From contig NZ_CP012034.1 of assembly GCF_001050475.1 (NCBI RefSeq), positions 1,240,001 through 1,304,000 on the forward strand: 64,000 nt of DNA, in the 5' to 3' direction. The translations under genes were made by a program, and so were the position numbers. Origin of the DNA: Companilactobacillus ginsenosidimutans. Its GTDB lineage: Bacteria; Bacillota; Bacilli; Lactobacillales; Lactobacillaceae. Below, piece by piece: positions 17,532 through 26,738 of this stretch; position 1 is the first letter of the stretch, and every line of letters starts with the position of its first letter. The notes below the pieces were generated by a model, which saw nothing but the letters and a program-made list of their open reading frames with translations, was not told the origin of the DNA and ran no database searches.

Positions 17532-19037
17532 TTATCTTTGCGTATATTGAAAATTCCACAAACGCTCCAGAAATGTATATTGCTTATATTTTCTCCAATA
17601 GATTGCGCCTTCTGTCGTTCCGTATGCATCCCCGTTAGGAAAGTATTGTGGATACTTAACACGATTTTGAGGTGCAATTGCGCCGACAGCCTCAACGTGA
17701 TTATCGTCATCAATATAATTATCATGATCGACAATGTTCTGATACATAACAACCGACGCAGCAATCACCAAAACAAATGCAAAACAACTGCTGAGACCAA
17801 CTGAAATCCATTTTCGTGAAAATTTAATTTGTTTAACAAGTAACAGTCCGAATATATATAGGAATACAACTCCATCGAAAAACTCTCTTGAGGAGTTTGG
17901 CTGAATGATGATCAAAAATGGAGCAATTAAAAATATGAATGAGAAAAGACAGAAAACTAATTTTGTGCGTAATTTATTATTAGTCGTCACAAAAGCAACT
18001 GCCAAGAACATATACAAGATGAATAAAATTGAGACAATGCTATCGAAAGCCGCAAATTTATGGCTAACTAATGGCAAGAAACTATCCAAGCTAAACAGTC
18101 GTTTGAAAACGATGTTAGCAACCAAATAGTAAGCTGCAAATACAACTGACAAGCTCATCATTACTAGGTCAGCTAATTGTTTGTGCTTCTTCTGTATTAA
18201 TAATATAAATACAGCTGATGTTATTACGATTATTATAAATAAGTTCAAACTTATCATCCAAAAATGTGACGATTGAACATAGACGTGACGAATCGCAGTT
18301 AAAGACAAAGTCGAACTTCGATAATCCGTGTGTGACCAATAAGTCCTATTGGAAAACATTATTATGGCACCGATAATTGCTCCAAATAAATAAGTCAATT
18401 GATAAAGTTCGAGTTCTCTTCGACGTGTATATGAGTACCATACGATGAAAATCGCAATAGCTATTTGATACAACGTAATGTGTTCGACGACTAAGCCACC
18501 AAGTATTCCGATTACCGCACAAATGACACTAACCCAAATACCTGTGCAATCTCGTTTTTCAATGAAATCGCGCTTTAAGATAACCAAAAATGCCATGACG
18601 AATATTATTCCGGTAATGTAATTGATGAATGCGGAATACCAGAACCAGGTTCCGGTCATGAACGGGCGGCTGAGGGTGAATGGGAAGACGAGTGCGAGTA
18701 GGAATATTATTGGGCGGCCGCCTACTAGTCGATAGATTAGCCAGACTAGTAATGCGCTCATGATCCCAAATAGTAAGTAGGTCACGATTGGATGGTGCAT
18801 GCTGAAGATCATGGTGATGTTAGAAAGGTAGCGTCCGTTTGAGCTGCCGCCTATGACTGTTTGGTCCTTTAGGGTGAAGAAATGATGGTCCAGCAAATAC
18901 TTGCCTTTTGGTCCCCACCAAAACTGGTCATCTCCAAATGGTACGATGAAAACTCGCAGCACGGCAAAATAAATGGCATAGGCTACCATTATTAATATTT
19001 GGATGATTTTATTTTTATGAGATGCTGCTGATTTCAT
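17532..19037 (-). CDS. Polytopic membrane protein, DUF6056-like
   Basis: 501 aa with about twelve hydrophobic segments. The motif FGDDQFWWGPKGKYLLDHHFF after the first helix has the Asp-Asp loop found in the GT-C-like superfamily that includes GtrII and DUF6056 proteins, so a lipid-linked glycosyl transfer role in surface polymer decoration is plausible but unproven. It sits between two amidase paralogues. About 18,640-18,760 is noticeably richer in G+C than the rest of the gene. Start ATG 19037. Single gene with its own terminator. Confidence 0.65.
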   Translation of the reverse strand: MKSAASHKNKIIQILIMVAYAIYFAVLRVFIVPFGDDQFWWGPKGKYLLDHHFFTLKDQTVIGGSSNGRYLSNITMIFSMHHPIVTYLLFGIMSALLVWLIYRLVGGRPIIFLLALVFPFTLSRPFMTGTWFWYSAFINYITGIIFVMAFLVILKRDFIEKRDCTGIWVSVICAVIGILGGLVVEHITLYQIAIAIFIVWYSYTRRRELELYQLTYLFGAIIGAIIMFSNRTYWSHTDYRSSTLSLTAIRHVYVQSSHFWMISLNLFIIIVITSAVFILLIQKKHKQLADLVMMSLSVVFAAYYLVANIVFKRLFSLDSFLPLVSHKFAAFDSIVSILFILYMFLAVAFVTTNNKLRTKLVFCLFSFIFLIAPFLIIIQPNSSREFFDGVVFLYIFGLLLVKQIKFSRKWISVGLSSCFAFVLVIAASVVMYQNIVDHDNYIDDDNHVEAVGAIAPQNRVKYPQYFPNGDAYGTTEGAIYWRKYKQYTFLERLWNFQYTQR

Positions 19038-19146
19038 GATGATGTACTCCAGTCAGAGACATCCCCCACCTCTACCTACAAGCAATATAATGCAGATTCG
19101 ATACCAAAATAAATAATCTTTAATAAAATAAATTATTCAAAATTGC

Positions 19147-19177
19147 ACAAAAAAAGCCGGAACTAGTCCAGCTTTCT
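19147..19177 (-). terminator. Intrinsic terminator of amidase 3
   Basis: AAAGCTGGA ctag TTCCGGCTTT stem and T tract on the minus strand. Confidence 0.85.
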
Positions 19178-19188
19178 CATCACTTATA

Positions 19189-20163
19189 TTAATAATTTGC
19201 AGGTGTATATTTTGCGTATGTATCTTCTACCCATTCGTTTGTCGAAACACGATAGAACTTGTGACCATTGTACATGCGGCTTTGGTCAGTTGCCCATGGA
19301 GTCTTGTTACCCAATCCACGGTTAGACAATTTAGCAGTTCCATCAGCACGGAATGCCATCAATGGCACACTGTAACTTGCTGGATTGTCAGCCCAAATTG
19401 AACCTTTTGTTACGTTTGGATTCGGTTTTGCAGGCTCTGGAGCAGGAGCAGGTGCTGGTTGAGCAGCACCGTCAACACTACCAGTTGCCTTTAAGTTGTT
19501 GTAATATTTACCAACTAAATCATAGAATTGGTTCATATCATAGCTCCAAGCGCCAAAGTAGCCGTCTGGATCAACATGGTTTGTGTCACCAAATGTGTTC
19601 GAGACATCGTGGTGACTCAAGACTGTCTTACCAGGAATAAATGGCAAGCCATATTGAATCAATTTAGCAGCAGTGTAGTAAGCGTCGTTAGAAATCGATC
19701 TAGCAAACTGATCAGTTGTTCCAACTTCACAAAGTTCGATTTGAATATAACGATTATTTGCAGAAGGACCAGCACCCCACACACCATAATCAGTGTTGTG
19801 AATATTTAAAATAGCTTTATCATCAGCGAATGCATGAACATAAGTATAAAGGTGAGGCCAGTTCTTGTTGAAAGCATAAGCGTATTGTGCAGCACCAACG
19901 TTTGGAGTTGCAGTTTCGTGAATCACCACACCCTCAGGTCTACCAACACCACCACGATAACCGAACCAGCGATTGAAAGTCCCCTCTTGATTTTGAATCT
20001 GAACCGGTTTGATATTGTTATATCTAATATAGTCGTTTACCCAAGTGTTATTGGCACGAGCTTCTTGCGCAGCCATAGGAATAGCGACCTCAGTCGATAC
20101 AAAACCCATCCCCGCTAAAGCAACAGAAGTCACAGCACCAGCAATTAATTTTTTTGAAAACAT
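19189..20163 (-). CDS. Secreted N-acetylmuramoyl-L-alanine amidase with C-terminal SLAP module (paralogue 3)
   Basis: 324 aa. Signal peptide, Amidase_2 domain (VVIHETATPNVG, YVHAFADD, TNHVDPDGYFGAW), a Pro/Ala-rich linker (QPAPAPAPEPAKPNP, about 238-252) in place of the Gly/Ser linkers of its paralogues, and one SLAP module (NRGLGNKTPWATDQS, FYRVSTNEWVEDTYAKY). Two adjacent ATGs are possible; the second (20163) is better spaced from GGGGGA. Lies just downstream of the sigma-factor gene on the same strand, about 110 bp away, so read-through is possible. Confidence 0.9.
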   Translation of the reverse strand: MFSKKLIAGAVTSVALAGMGFVSTEVAIPMAAQEARANNTWVNDYIRYNNIKPVQIQNQEGTFNRWFGYRGGVGRPEGVVIHETATPNVGAAQYAYAFNKNWPHLYTYVHAFADDKAILNIHNTDYGVWGAGPSANNRYIQIELCEVGTTDQFARSISNDAYYTAAKLIQYGLPFIPGKTVLSHHDVSNTFGDTNHVDPDGYFGAWSYDMNQFYDLVGKYYNNLKATGSVDGAAQPAPAPAPEPAKPNPNVTKGSIWADNPASYSVPLMAFRADGTAKLSNRGLGNKTPWATDQSRMYNGHKFYRVSTNEWVEDTYAKYTPANY

Positions 20164-20276
20164 CATAAATCCCCCAAATTTGTTTATAGTTAAATCTTAT
20201 CAAAATGGTCTGTACCAAAACGTAAAGTCACGCGTATGTAATCTTAACGTAAAATTTAAGTATTAAATTCCAAAAC

Positions 20277-20762
20277 TTATGAAAGCAGTTTACGCAACTT
20301 AGCCTTGATAGCATCGCGATGATACCGCAGATTACGGTCGCTACAACCATAAATCCGCGCCAATTTAGGAATAGAAATTTCAGCAATAAAAGCATCATAA
20401 AACAACTTCTTCTCAAATTCCGATAAACAATCCAGGTCCAATTCTTCAAAAAATTCCGCTTGGTCCAACTTAACCCGCTCAAAATCAAACACCTCCAACG
20501 AATGAACATCAGAGAACCGCTGCTCCTTCCGCAACAAATCAGTCATCCGCCAGATAAGCTTTTGAAAAATGTATACATTGAATTTATCTAAATCAGTGTC
20601 AGTCTGCGAGTATTCCACGAATGATTCAGCGAAGATTATCCTCGCCTCCTGAACATAGTCCTGATAATTATCATTCGTTTGATATATATGAAGTCGCTTT
20701 AAAACACCGTGAATTAATAAATCATTTTCAATTGCTTTGGTAAAACCTTCTTGTAAATCCAT
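20277..20762 (-). CDS. ComX/SigH-like alternative sigma factor
   Basis: 161 aa. The N-terminal half has a region-2-like pattern (DYVQEARIIFAESFVEY...FNVYIFQKLIWRMTDLLRKEQR) and the C-terminus a region-4-like helix-turn-helix (LSEFEKKLFYDAFIAEISIPKLARIYGCSDRNLRYHRDAIKAKL). Size and layout match the SigH/ComX competence sigma factors of lactobacilli. It should direct RNA polymerase to late competence promoters. Start ATG 20762 with TAGGAGAG. It follows the ComK-like gene on the same strand, which strengthens the competence reading. Confidence 0.75.
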   Translation of the reverse strand: MDLQEGFTKAIENDLLIHGVLKRLHIYQTNDNYQDYVQEARIIFAESFVEYSQTDTDLDKFNVYIFQKLIWRMTDLLRKEQRFSDVHSLEVFDFERVKLDQAEFFEELDLDCLSEFEKKLFYDAFIAEISIPKLARIYGCSDRNLRYHRDAIKAKLRKLLS

Positions 20763-20936
20763 TGTGAGTCTCTCCTAAGATGTACTCACAAGCGCTTGTG
20801 GTAGAGCTAATATAACTTAATTACTATCTGTAATAATAATTGTCACTTATAACAAACCCACAAGCTATAAAAGGAATAAAGTAAATATCCAAATATATGA
20901 AACCTTATAACATAAACACTTTGAATCAAATAACGA

Positions 20937-21641
20937 CTACCAATGATTCATTTTACGGATTATTCCCATTTTCATTCTGGCTCCCTGTTCCTTGGTGTTT
21001 CCGATGTCAAAAAATGACATTTGATATGCAAGATAATACTGGTGATTGTCGATATAACGCATCATCTGACGCCATGAAGTTGGCAATTTCAGATGATATT
21101 TACATTCACAGTGATTATACTTATCGGTCAGTCCAACATTTTCCTCGAAAAGAGTAAACCTACCAAATTGTTGAGAAAAAATTTGGATCATTCTCAAATG
21201 AAGTTCACTTATTAAACATGCATCATGAACTTGTCTATTTAAATCAATCTTCGTATAACTCAGTGCAATTTTAATTCCTGACTCAGTTGTAAAAACAGCA
21301 TAATTGGCATATTGTTTGGCATCTTCAAGAAAATGTAATCCAATCCAGTCAGGGCTTCCACCTCTTTTACCTGATAATGGCATATATACATTCTTACCAT
21401 TTACTAATGGCAATAATCCTCTCATACCATTTTCTTTAGCAATAGTTCGTGAAATCTCGAATCCAAAGCTAAACTCATCATGATACTCATTCATCAATTC
21501 CTTTGTTGTTCTGTCTACAAAAAATACCCCAAGCTTGTTATGAATCACGATGGACTTACCATAGTCACAATCGTCGGTTGCTATAACTGCAATCATATTA
21601 TTGTCTATTACAAAATCTTCATGGATGTATAATTTTTCCAT
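20937..21641 (-). CDS. comK: ComK-family competence transcription regulator
   Basis: 234 aa from ATG 21641. The N-terminus (KLYIHEDFVIDNNMIAVIAT) lines up with the start of Bacillus ComK. The central NVYMPLSGKRGGSPDWIGLHF matches the ComK block with a conserved Trp-Ile, and the segment SGIKIALSYTKIDLNRQVHDACLISELHLR matches the ComK segment around NGKTMELPISYNSFENQVYRT. ComK binds DNA minor grooves and switches on uptake genes. The ATG has only a weak ribosome-binding site. A strong GGAGG sits 80 bases further up, 8 nt before an in-frame ATT, so the true start may be non-canonical (see regulatory entry). Confidence 0.72.
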   Translation of the reverse strand: MEKLYIHEDFVIDNNMIAVIATDDCDYGKSIVIHNKLGVFFVDRTTKELMNEYHDEFSFGFEISRTIAKENGMRGLLPLVNGKNVYMPLSGKRGGSPDWIGLHFLEDAKQYANYAVFTTESGIKIALSYTKIDLNRQVHDACLISELHLRMIQIFSQQFGRFTLFEENVGLTDKYNHCECKYHLKLPTSWRQMMRYIDNHQYYLAYQMSFFDIGNTKEQGARMKMGIIRKMNHW

Positions 21642-21710
21642 TGTACTTTTCTTCAATAAAAATTCACGACTTAAAATCTCATCGTGAAATTGAAATAAAT
21701 TGGATTTTGA

Positions 21711-21726
21711 AATGATGATCGCCTCC
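21711..21726 (-). promoter_or_regulatory. Strong Shine-Dalgarno 8 nt before an in-frame ATT, upstream of comK
   Basis: GGAGG at 21722-21726 is followed after 8 nt by ATT (21713), in frame with comK and open for 24 codons up to the ATG. No ATG, GTG or TTG is suitably placed. ATT/ATC initiation is known for infC. Here it would add an N-terminal extension or serve as translational control. Confidence 0.4.
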
Positions 21727-21750
21727 TCTACACATTAATTGAAAGGGATA

Positions 21751-21802
21751 TTTTTTGAGCAAACAAAAAACCGAGCCCGAAAATCCGGACCCGGCTCAAA
21801 AA
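21751..21802 (-). terminator. Intrinsic terminator of the GH73 gene
   Basis: Minus strand GAGCCGGGTCCG...CGGGCTCGG hairpin between T6 tracts. Confidence 0.8.
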
Positions 21803-21807
21803 AGCCA

Positions 21808-23994
21808 TTAATTTAGTGGAGTAAACAAACAATACTTTCCGTTGACCCAGCCAGCTGGTACTTCGTACCATGTCTCGCCATCAACGATTTGTTTTGAAGT
21901 TACTTTCCATGTTGTTCCGTCAGCTAAACGAGTTCCGATGAACTTGTTGTTAACTGCAGGACTGTTGTAAACACTAATTCCATATCCAGGAATATAGTTG
22001 ATTTTTACAGTACCTTTTACAGATGTAATGTAGTTTGAACCTAATACTTGAACGTCTGAAGCGTTAACCCATTGGTCGTTTGAAACTCTATACCAAACAG
22101 AGCCATCAGCGTGCGTTGACTTCTTGTCGGTTCTCCAGTTAGTTCCATTAGTTAAACTAGTTGAAAGCAAGTTGTGTTTTGTATCGTACAACTTTGCACT
22201 AGGTGCAGTGATAACTTTCAAAATATCAGGGTAACTAACAGTAACATCGTTCACATAATCGTCATTTGTAATCTTAGATTTTTGCACAACATCAGATGCT
22301 AGAACATAAGCGTCAGTACCAACATAGAAGAATGTGTTGCCATCGTTGTCAGTTACATAAGCAGTTGTCTTCCATTCAGATGAGTATGGCAAAATCTTGC
22401 TTGTAGGTGACTTCATATTTGCGGCACTATAAACAGTCGCACCAGTGTCACCAGTAACGAGAACAGTATCATTGATAGAAACAGGAGGTTCAGTTTCAGT
22501 GCCACCTTCAGATTGAAGTTGAACATCAGTACTCAAAACATATTCATTAGTTGAAACTTGGTAGAAGACATTTCCACTAGGATCAACAACTTTCGAAATA
22601 GCCTTCCAAGCAGTTCCGTAACCCAAAGCACGTGCAGAAGGAGTATTAATATTAGCGTTGTCATAAATTTGAGCATTCTCAAGATTTGTAACAACAGCAG
22701 CATCATCAATCTTAGTTTGAACACCATTAACGTTAGTTTCATTACCAGTATCAGTAGAATTGTTATTGTCAGTCAAATTAGGATTTGATTCAGAATCAGT
22801 ATCATATTGAGTCAAATTGTAAGTCTCAATAATACTATTCAAAGAAGCCGCATAATTAGGAGCAGTCGCATAACGACCTTGCAACCAAGCAGTTGCATCC
22901 TTGTAAGATGAAGTATTTTCAACCCAAGTACCACTGTAGTATGAAGAATCCCAAGCTAAACCATTACGAAGCTTGTCTCCGTTGTCTTGGAATGACTCGT
23001 AGAAACTAGGATATTTTCTAAAGTTAGCATAAATTTGGTACCAACCTTGATCGGCACTCCACTCACTCGTAGGCATAGAAACGTAGGCACCATTGTAGTC
23101 ACCCTTAATACCAAACAAGTTGTTAGCGTCCAAGGCTAAGTCAGATTGACCCCAGCCAGATTCAAGAATCGATTGAGCTAACATAACAGAAGCATATAAG
23201 CCGTATTCGCTGGCAGCCTTTTGTGCCATCGGAGCAGCCATAGCCAAGAATTCATCCTGTTGAGAATTAGTAGCAGCTTGAGTAACAGAGCCGTCAGAAG
23301 TAGCACTACGCTCGAGCACAGTACCGTCGTTCGTAGGCAACACTTGAGAGTTAGTTTCAGGAGAAGCAGCAATAGCAGCTTGCACTTCGCTGGTAAAACC
23401 AGGCGCAGTTTTAACTGTTGAACCAGTGTCAGTATTAGATGTTGAAGAAGCATCTGCAGCTTGTGCAGAAGAATCAGAAGCAGCTGTAGCAACCGCAGTA
23501 TCAGCAGAACTGGAAGCCTCAGTAGCAGGATCAGCTGCACTACTTTGAGTAGCGGCAGATTGACTGCTTTCTGATGTATTATCGGATTCAGCTTGTCCAG
23601 GAGCAACACTTACACCTTGAACTTCAGAAGCAGCAAACTCATCAGTCCTTGATTGTGTAGCATCAGTTTGTGTTGAGTCTGTTGAAGTATCTTTAGAAGT
23701 ATCAGAAGCATTCTGAGATGCATCTGATTGTGTTACATCTGAACTTTCTGTTGTATTCGTTTCGTCCACTGGAGTTGATTCAGTAACGGGTGCTCCTTGG
23801 GCATCCATGACACTTGCAACTGTGGGGTCTTTGATTGCACCAGTTGTCGACATGTCTTGTTGATCAGCATCGTTGTCAGTTTCATCTTTATCGTTCGCAG
23901 AAACTGTTGCTCTTACATGGGACGTGGTCGTTGAAATTCCAACAGCCGCAAGGAAACTTGCAAAGGCTGTTGAGACTACCCATTTTTTATTCAT
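21808..23994 (-). CDS. Secreted GH73 N-acetylglucosaminidase with four SLAP-like modules
   Basis: 728 aa from ATG 23994 (GGGGGAAA upstream). Signal peptide about 1-33; a long Ser/Thr/Asp/Ala-rich region (about 34-240), probably glycosylated or wall-spanning; then a GH73 domain (about 245-395). The catalytic Glu278 lies in QSILESGWGQSDLA, with NLFGIKGDYNG and YATAPNYAASLNSII as later family motifs. Residues about 425-728 contain four degenerate SLAP/SH3-like modules (WYRVSNDQWV, WYEVPAGWV). It should cleave the glycan strand of peptidoglycan, for example in daughter-cell separation. Same wall-binding module as the flanking amidases. Confidence 0.9.
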   Translation of the reverse strand: MNKKWVVSTAFASFLAAVGISTTTSHVRATVSANDKDETDNDADQQDMSTTGAIKDPTVASVMDAQGAPVTESTPVDETNTTESSDVTQSDASQNASDTSKDTSTDSTQTDATQSRTDEFAASEVQGVSVAPGQAESDNTSESSQSAATQSSAADPATEASSSADTAVATAASDSSAQAADASSTSNTDTGSTVKTAPGFTSEVQAAIAASPETNSQVLPTNDGTVLERSATSDGSVTQAATNSQQDEFLAMAAPMAQKAASEYGLYASVMLAQSILESGWGQSDLALDANNLFGIKGDYNGAYVSMPTSEWSADQGWYQIYANFRKYPSFYESFQDNGDKLRNGLAWDSSYYSGTWVENTSSYKDATAWLQGRYATAPNYAASLNSIIETYNLTQYDTDSESNPNLTDNNNSTDTGNETNVNGVQTKIDDAAVVTNLENAQIYDNANINTPSARALGYGTAWKAISKVVDPSGNVFYQVSTNEYVLSTDVQLQSEGGTETEPPVSINDTVLVTGDTGATVYSAANMKSPTSKILPYSSEWKTTAYVTDNDGNTFFYVGTDAYVLASDVVQKSKITNDDYVNDVTVSYPDILKVITAPSAKLYDTKHNLLSTSLTNGTNWRTDKKSTHADGSVWYRVSNDQWVNASDVQVLGSNYITSVKGTVKINYIPGYGISVYNSPAVNNKFIGTRLADGTTWKVTSKQIVDGETWYEVPAGWVNGKYCLFTPLN

Positions 23995-24133
23995 TAGCGT
24001 TTCCCCCAATTTTTATTCTTAACATCAGTTTACTGTGAGCGTTTTTTAACATCAATAAGTAGCTACCAAATGTAACTTTATCTAAACAATTACCATATAA
24101 AAACTTAAGATTTGAAAATTAATTACGTCAAAA

Positions 24134-24168
24134 ATCAAAAAGGCTAGCCAAAAAATACTGGCTAGTCT
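24134..24168 (-). terminator. Terminator of the small SLAP gene
   Basis: GACTAGCCA...GGCTAGCC hairpin followed on the minus strand by TTTTTGATTTTT. Confidence 0.85.
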
Positions 24169-24174
24169 GAACTA

Positions 24175-24414
24175 TTAATCGTTAGTTTCGATGAAATCAA
24201 CGTATTCTGCTTCAATCCACTCGTTGTCTTGAGCAATACGATAAAAGACCTTACCGTCATCACCAGTACCCTTTGCGTCGGTATACCATGAAGATTGGCC
24301 TTTAACAAATTTGTCTTGTAACATCTTGCGGTTTGCTTCATAAGTATCGAATAGGAAGACAACATAACGCTCGTCTTGGTTAACCTTGACGATACCATTT
24401 ACATTTTCAAGCAT
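24175..24414 (-). CDS. Leaderless single SLAP-like domain protein
   Basis: 79 aa, the whole length of one SLAP-like module: VNGIVKVNQDERYVVFLFDTYEANRKMLQDKF, then WYTDAKGTGDDGKVFYRIAQDNEWIEAEYV. The core YRIAQDNEWI replaces the YRVSTNEWV of its neighbours. There is no signal peptide or membrane segment, so unlike the other SLAP proteins it should stay in the cytosol or leave by a non-Sec route. Start ATG 24414 with AAAGGGTGG. Own terminator. Function unknown. Confidence 0.75.
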   Translation of the reverse strand: MLENVNGIVKVNQDERYVVFLFDTYEANRKMLQDKFVKGQSSWYTDAKGTGDDGKVFYRIAQDNEWIEAEYVDFIETND

Positions 24415-24594
24415 TGTTTTACCACCCTTTTATTACTCGTTAATGTTCATTATACATTAACTTTCCAAAAAGTAGGCTGGAAGTCTTACTCTTAGTAAAC
24501 TTTTAAAATTATCGACATTTTAATGTAACACTTAAGATGTTTTATTCCTTCCATAGTATAATTATGTTAATAAATATAACTAGGAGGGATCAAC

Positions 24595-24810
24595 ATGAAA
24601 AGAAGCCCACATCGCGCCTTTGGAATCTCAGGATTGTTAATCATCCTAGTAATCACAGCCATTGGTAAAACACCATTCACAAATTGGATGAACTCGATTG
24701 GGGTCATGCATCCCGGTTGGGTATTGTTCTTTTGGGTGATACTAATTTTAGTATTAGTTGGAATAGCAGAAGGAATTTACCTGTTCTTCACAAGGAAAAA
24801 CAAGTCCTGA
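24595..24810 (+). CDS. Small two-helix membrane protein
   Basis: 71 aa. Helices at about 10-24 and 41-64 with a short loop (TPFTNWMNSIGVMHPGW) and a basic tail (FTRKNKS). AGGAGGGATCAAC precedes the ATG. One of the few plus-strand genes in the SLAP island. It shares a bidirectional terminator with the SLAP gene that follows. No family recognised. Confidence 0.7.
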   Translation: MKRSPHRAFGISGLLIILVITAIGKTPFTNWMNSIGVMHPGWVLFFWVILILVLVGIAEGIYLFFTRKNKS

Positions 24811-24878
24811 TTTAGAAGTTTTGATTTATTTGTTATATCAAATAACAATTTAAAATATTTAATTATTTTTCTACATAC

Positions 24879-24923
24879 AAAAAAATCCTTCACTTTATCA
24901 AATTGATAAGTGAAGGATTTTTA
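24879..24923. terminator. Bidirectional intrinsic terminator
   Basis: AAAAATCCTTCACTT...AAGTGAAGGATTTTT, between the convergent small membrane protein gene and SLAP protein 1. Confidence 0.9.
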
Positions 24924-24933
24924 CATTTATAAA

Positions 24934-26499
24934 TTAGTAAACAGAAACTCCATTACCACGAAGGATCCATTCGTTAGTTGATACTCTGTAGTAAATATTA
25001 CCTTGTGCATCAGTAGCACGTTGGTCAGTTGCCCAAGCAGTATTACCAGGCAAACCACGATCTACACGAATTCCATCTTGGTTAAATAGTTGATAGATAA
25101 ATGCATCTGGTCCAGCTAATGAAACAGTTTGGAAACCAGGAAGTTGCAAGACGTTAGTGAAGAATCTAGTAGCTTGATCACGGAATGTAACATCAGAAGC
25201 ATCAACCCATTCATTAGTCGAAACATGATATTGTTTTTGACCAGTTGCAGAGTTAACACGATATTGGTCAGTTACCCATCTAGAATTAGGAGCAAGTGAA
25301 CGAGCAGTGTATGAACTGCTGCCGTCAACCAAGTCAGCAACACTACTGTTGACAGTCAAGACACCAGATTGGTCAGTTGACTTCCAAACGCCAACTGATG
25401 GAGCTGGATTTTGGTTGTTGTTCTGATTGTTATTATTATTGTTTTGATTGTTATTGTTGTTATTACTATTTGGTTGATCGACACCAACTGTGATTTCACG
25501 TACGTATGTTACTGAGTTAGTTTTTCCATTTTGATTAATTTGGTTACCAACAACATTATTTCCATTTAGTTTGAATACTGAACTACCATAATTGAACACA
25601 TTTTGAGAAATTTGATAGACATTTACACCACTATTACTTCCAAAATCAAGTGTAACTGGTTGGTAGTACTTAGCACCCTTTTGTGTGAACTTACCGTTTA
25701 GATTAATTGGATTTTTGAAATCTCTTGCATTATCAGCATTTGAATAGAATTGACCAGGATCAGCAGAATATGCAACATTGTTTCCATTATTATCGGTAAC
25801 GGTTGTATTTGACATACCACTGCCAGATAAACTCAGATCAATTGTATTGCTACCAACTGCAACATTAATTGGCGTCTTATAATCAATCTTCAAGTTGTTA
25901 GTCTGTGAAATTGTTTTTGTATTATTTGTAAAAATAATATCTTTGCTAGCTTTTACGTTACCTGACGAATCTTTAGCAGTAATCGTTAACTTTACGGACA
26001 GCCCATTCCCGTTCAGAATGTTATCGATTTTTTTATTCAAATCGCCAGTACTCAATCCATCACTACCGATTGAATAGCTTAATCCACTCGTATCAATTGT
26101 TTGACCTTGTGTCTGAGTGGTTAGATTTAATAAATGTAAAAGCTCAGCAAGTTGGTAACCAGTTATGGTTCCATAATATTTACTTACTTCTGATGATTTC
26201 AGTAAAACTGGGTGATTCTCATCGTAATTAACATTTTTCAATCCATTTAATACAGCAACTGCATTATCAGCAGGTGTTGGCGTTACAGCAGGTTTGTTGT
26301 TGTTTTGAACTGCTTGAATAATCTTATCCACAACACCTTTTACTGTATTGAAAATATCACTCAAACTGTTTGATGCTCCAACAGATTGACTAGTACGTAC
26401 TTGTTCCCCATTAGTACTTGATGCAAACGTGGTTGTTGTTGCCGGCGTTAGTGCAAGCAACGTCGCTGCTGCTAATCCGGCAAATTTTATTTTTCTCAT
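24934..26499 (-). CDS. SLAP-domain surface protein 1
   Basis: 521 aa. Signal peptide 1-27. A unique N-terminal domain (about 60-200: NVNYDENHPVLL, ITGYQLAELLHLLNL, ITAKDSSGNVKASKDIIFTNNTK). A second domain (about 205-340) with YYQPVTLDF, FKLNGNNV and VTYVREITVG, shared with most neighbours. A poly-Asn/Gln linker (about 345-362), then two SLAP modules (about 368-440 and 455-521) with YHVSTNEWV and YYRVSTNEWI. No LPXTG, so wall attachment should be non-covalent through SLAP. First of eight tandem paralogues, each a separate transcription unit. Exact function unknown; S-layer-like coat or adhesin is the likely role. Confidence 0.85.
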   Translation of the reverse strand: MRKIKFAGLAAATLLALTPATTTTFASSTNGEQVRTSQSVGASNSLSDIFNTVKGVVDKIIQAVQNNNKPAVTPTPADNAVAVLNGLKNVNYDENHPVLLKSSEVSKYYGTITGYQLAELLHLLNLTTQTQGQTIDTSGLSYSIGSDGLSTGDLNKKIDNILNGNGLSVKLTITAKDSSGNVKASKDIIFTNNTKTISQTNNLKIDYKTPINVAVGSNTIDLSLSGSGMSNTTVTDNNGNNVAYSADPGQFYSNADNARDFKNPINLNGKFTQKGAKYYQPVTLDFGSNSGVNVYQISQNVFNYGSSVFKLNGNNVVGNQINQNGKTNSVTYVREITVGVDQPNSNNNNNNQNNNNNNQNNNQNPAPSVGVWKSTDQSGVLTVNSSVADLVDGSSSYTARSLAPNSRWVTDQYRVNSATGQKQYHVSTNEWVDASDVTFRDQATRFFTNVLQLPGFQTVSLAGPDAFIYQLFNQDGIRVDRGLPGNTAWATDQRATDAQGNIYYRVSTNEWILRGNGVSVY

Positions 26500-26703
26500 C
26501 CCTATTTACCCCTTTATATTCAATTGTATAAGCCCTCTACTTATAAAAGAATATAAAATATATTGTGATTAATCAATCAAATTTGTAATTTATTGAGAAT
26601 TAACTTTAAGGTCTCTATTACAGTTGAATTAGTATGCCAAAATATTGTCATGATTGGGGATAATAAAGCCCATGACATGTATTGTTATCAACCTTGATTT
26701 CAA

Positions 26704-26732
26704 TTGTAAGTTTCAATACCACATGTTATAAT
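26704..26732 (+). promoter_or_regulatory. Promoter of the 26.74-kb sRNA
   Basis: TTGTAA, 17-nt spacer, TATAAT: a near-consensus sigma-A promoter pointing away from SLAP gene 1, with no protein start downstream. Confidence 0.75.
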
Positions 26733-26738
26733 TCAGTC

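Noticed and set aside
14991..20163. Prophage endolysin cluster
   Set aside because: Amidases carry Sec signal peptides and SLAP modules, and there are no holin, tail or integrase genes nearby.
23178..23609. 143-codon Leu-rich minus-strand frame
   Set aside because: Alternative frame of the Ser/Thr-rich region of the GH73 gene; the Leu bias is the expected frame-shift artefact.
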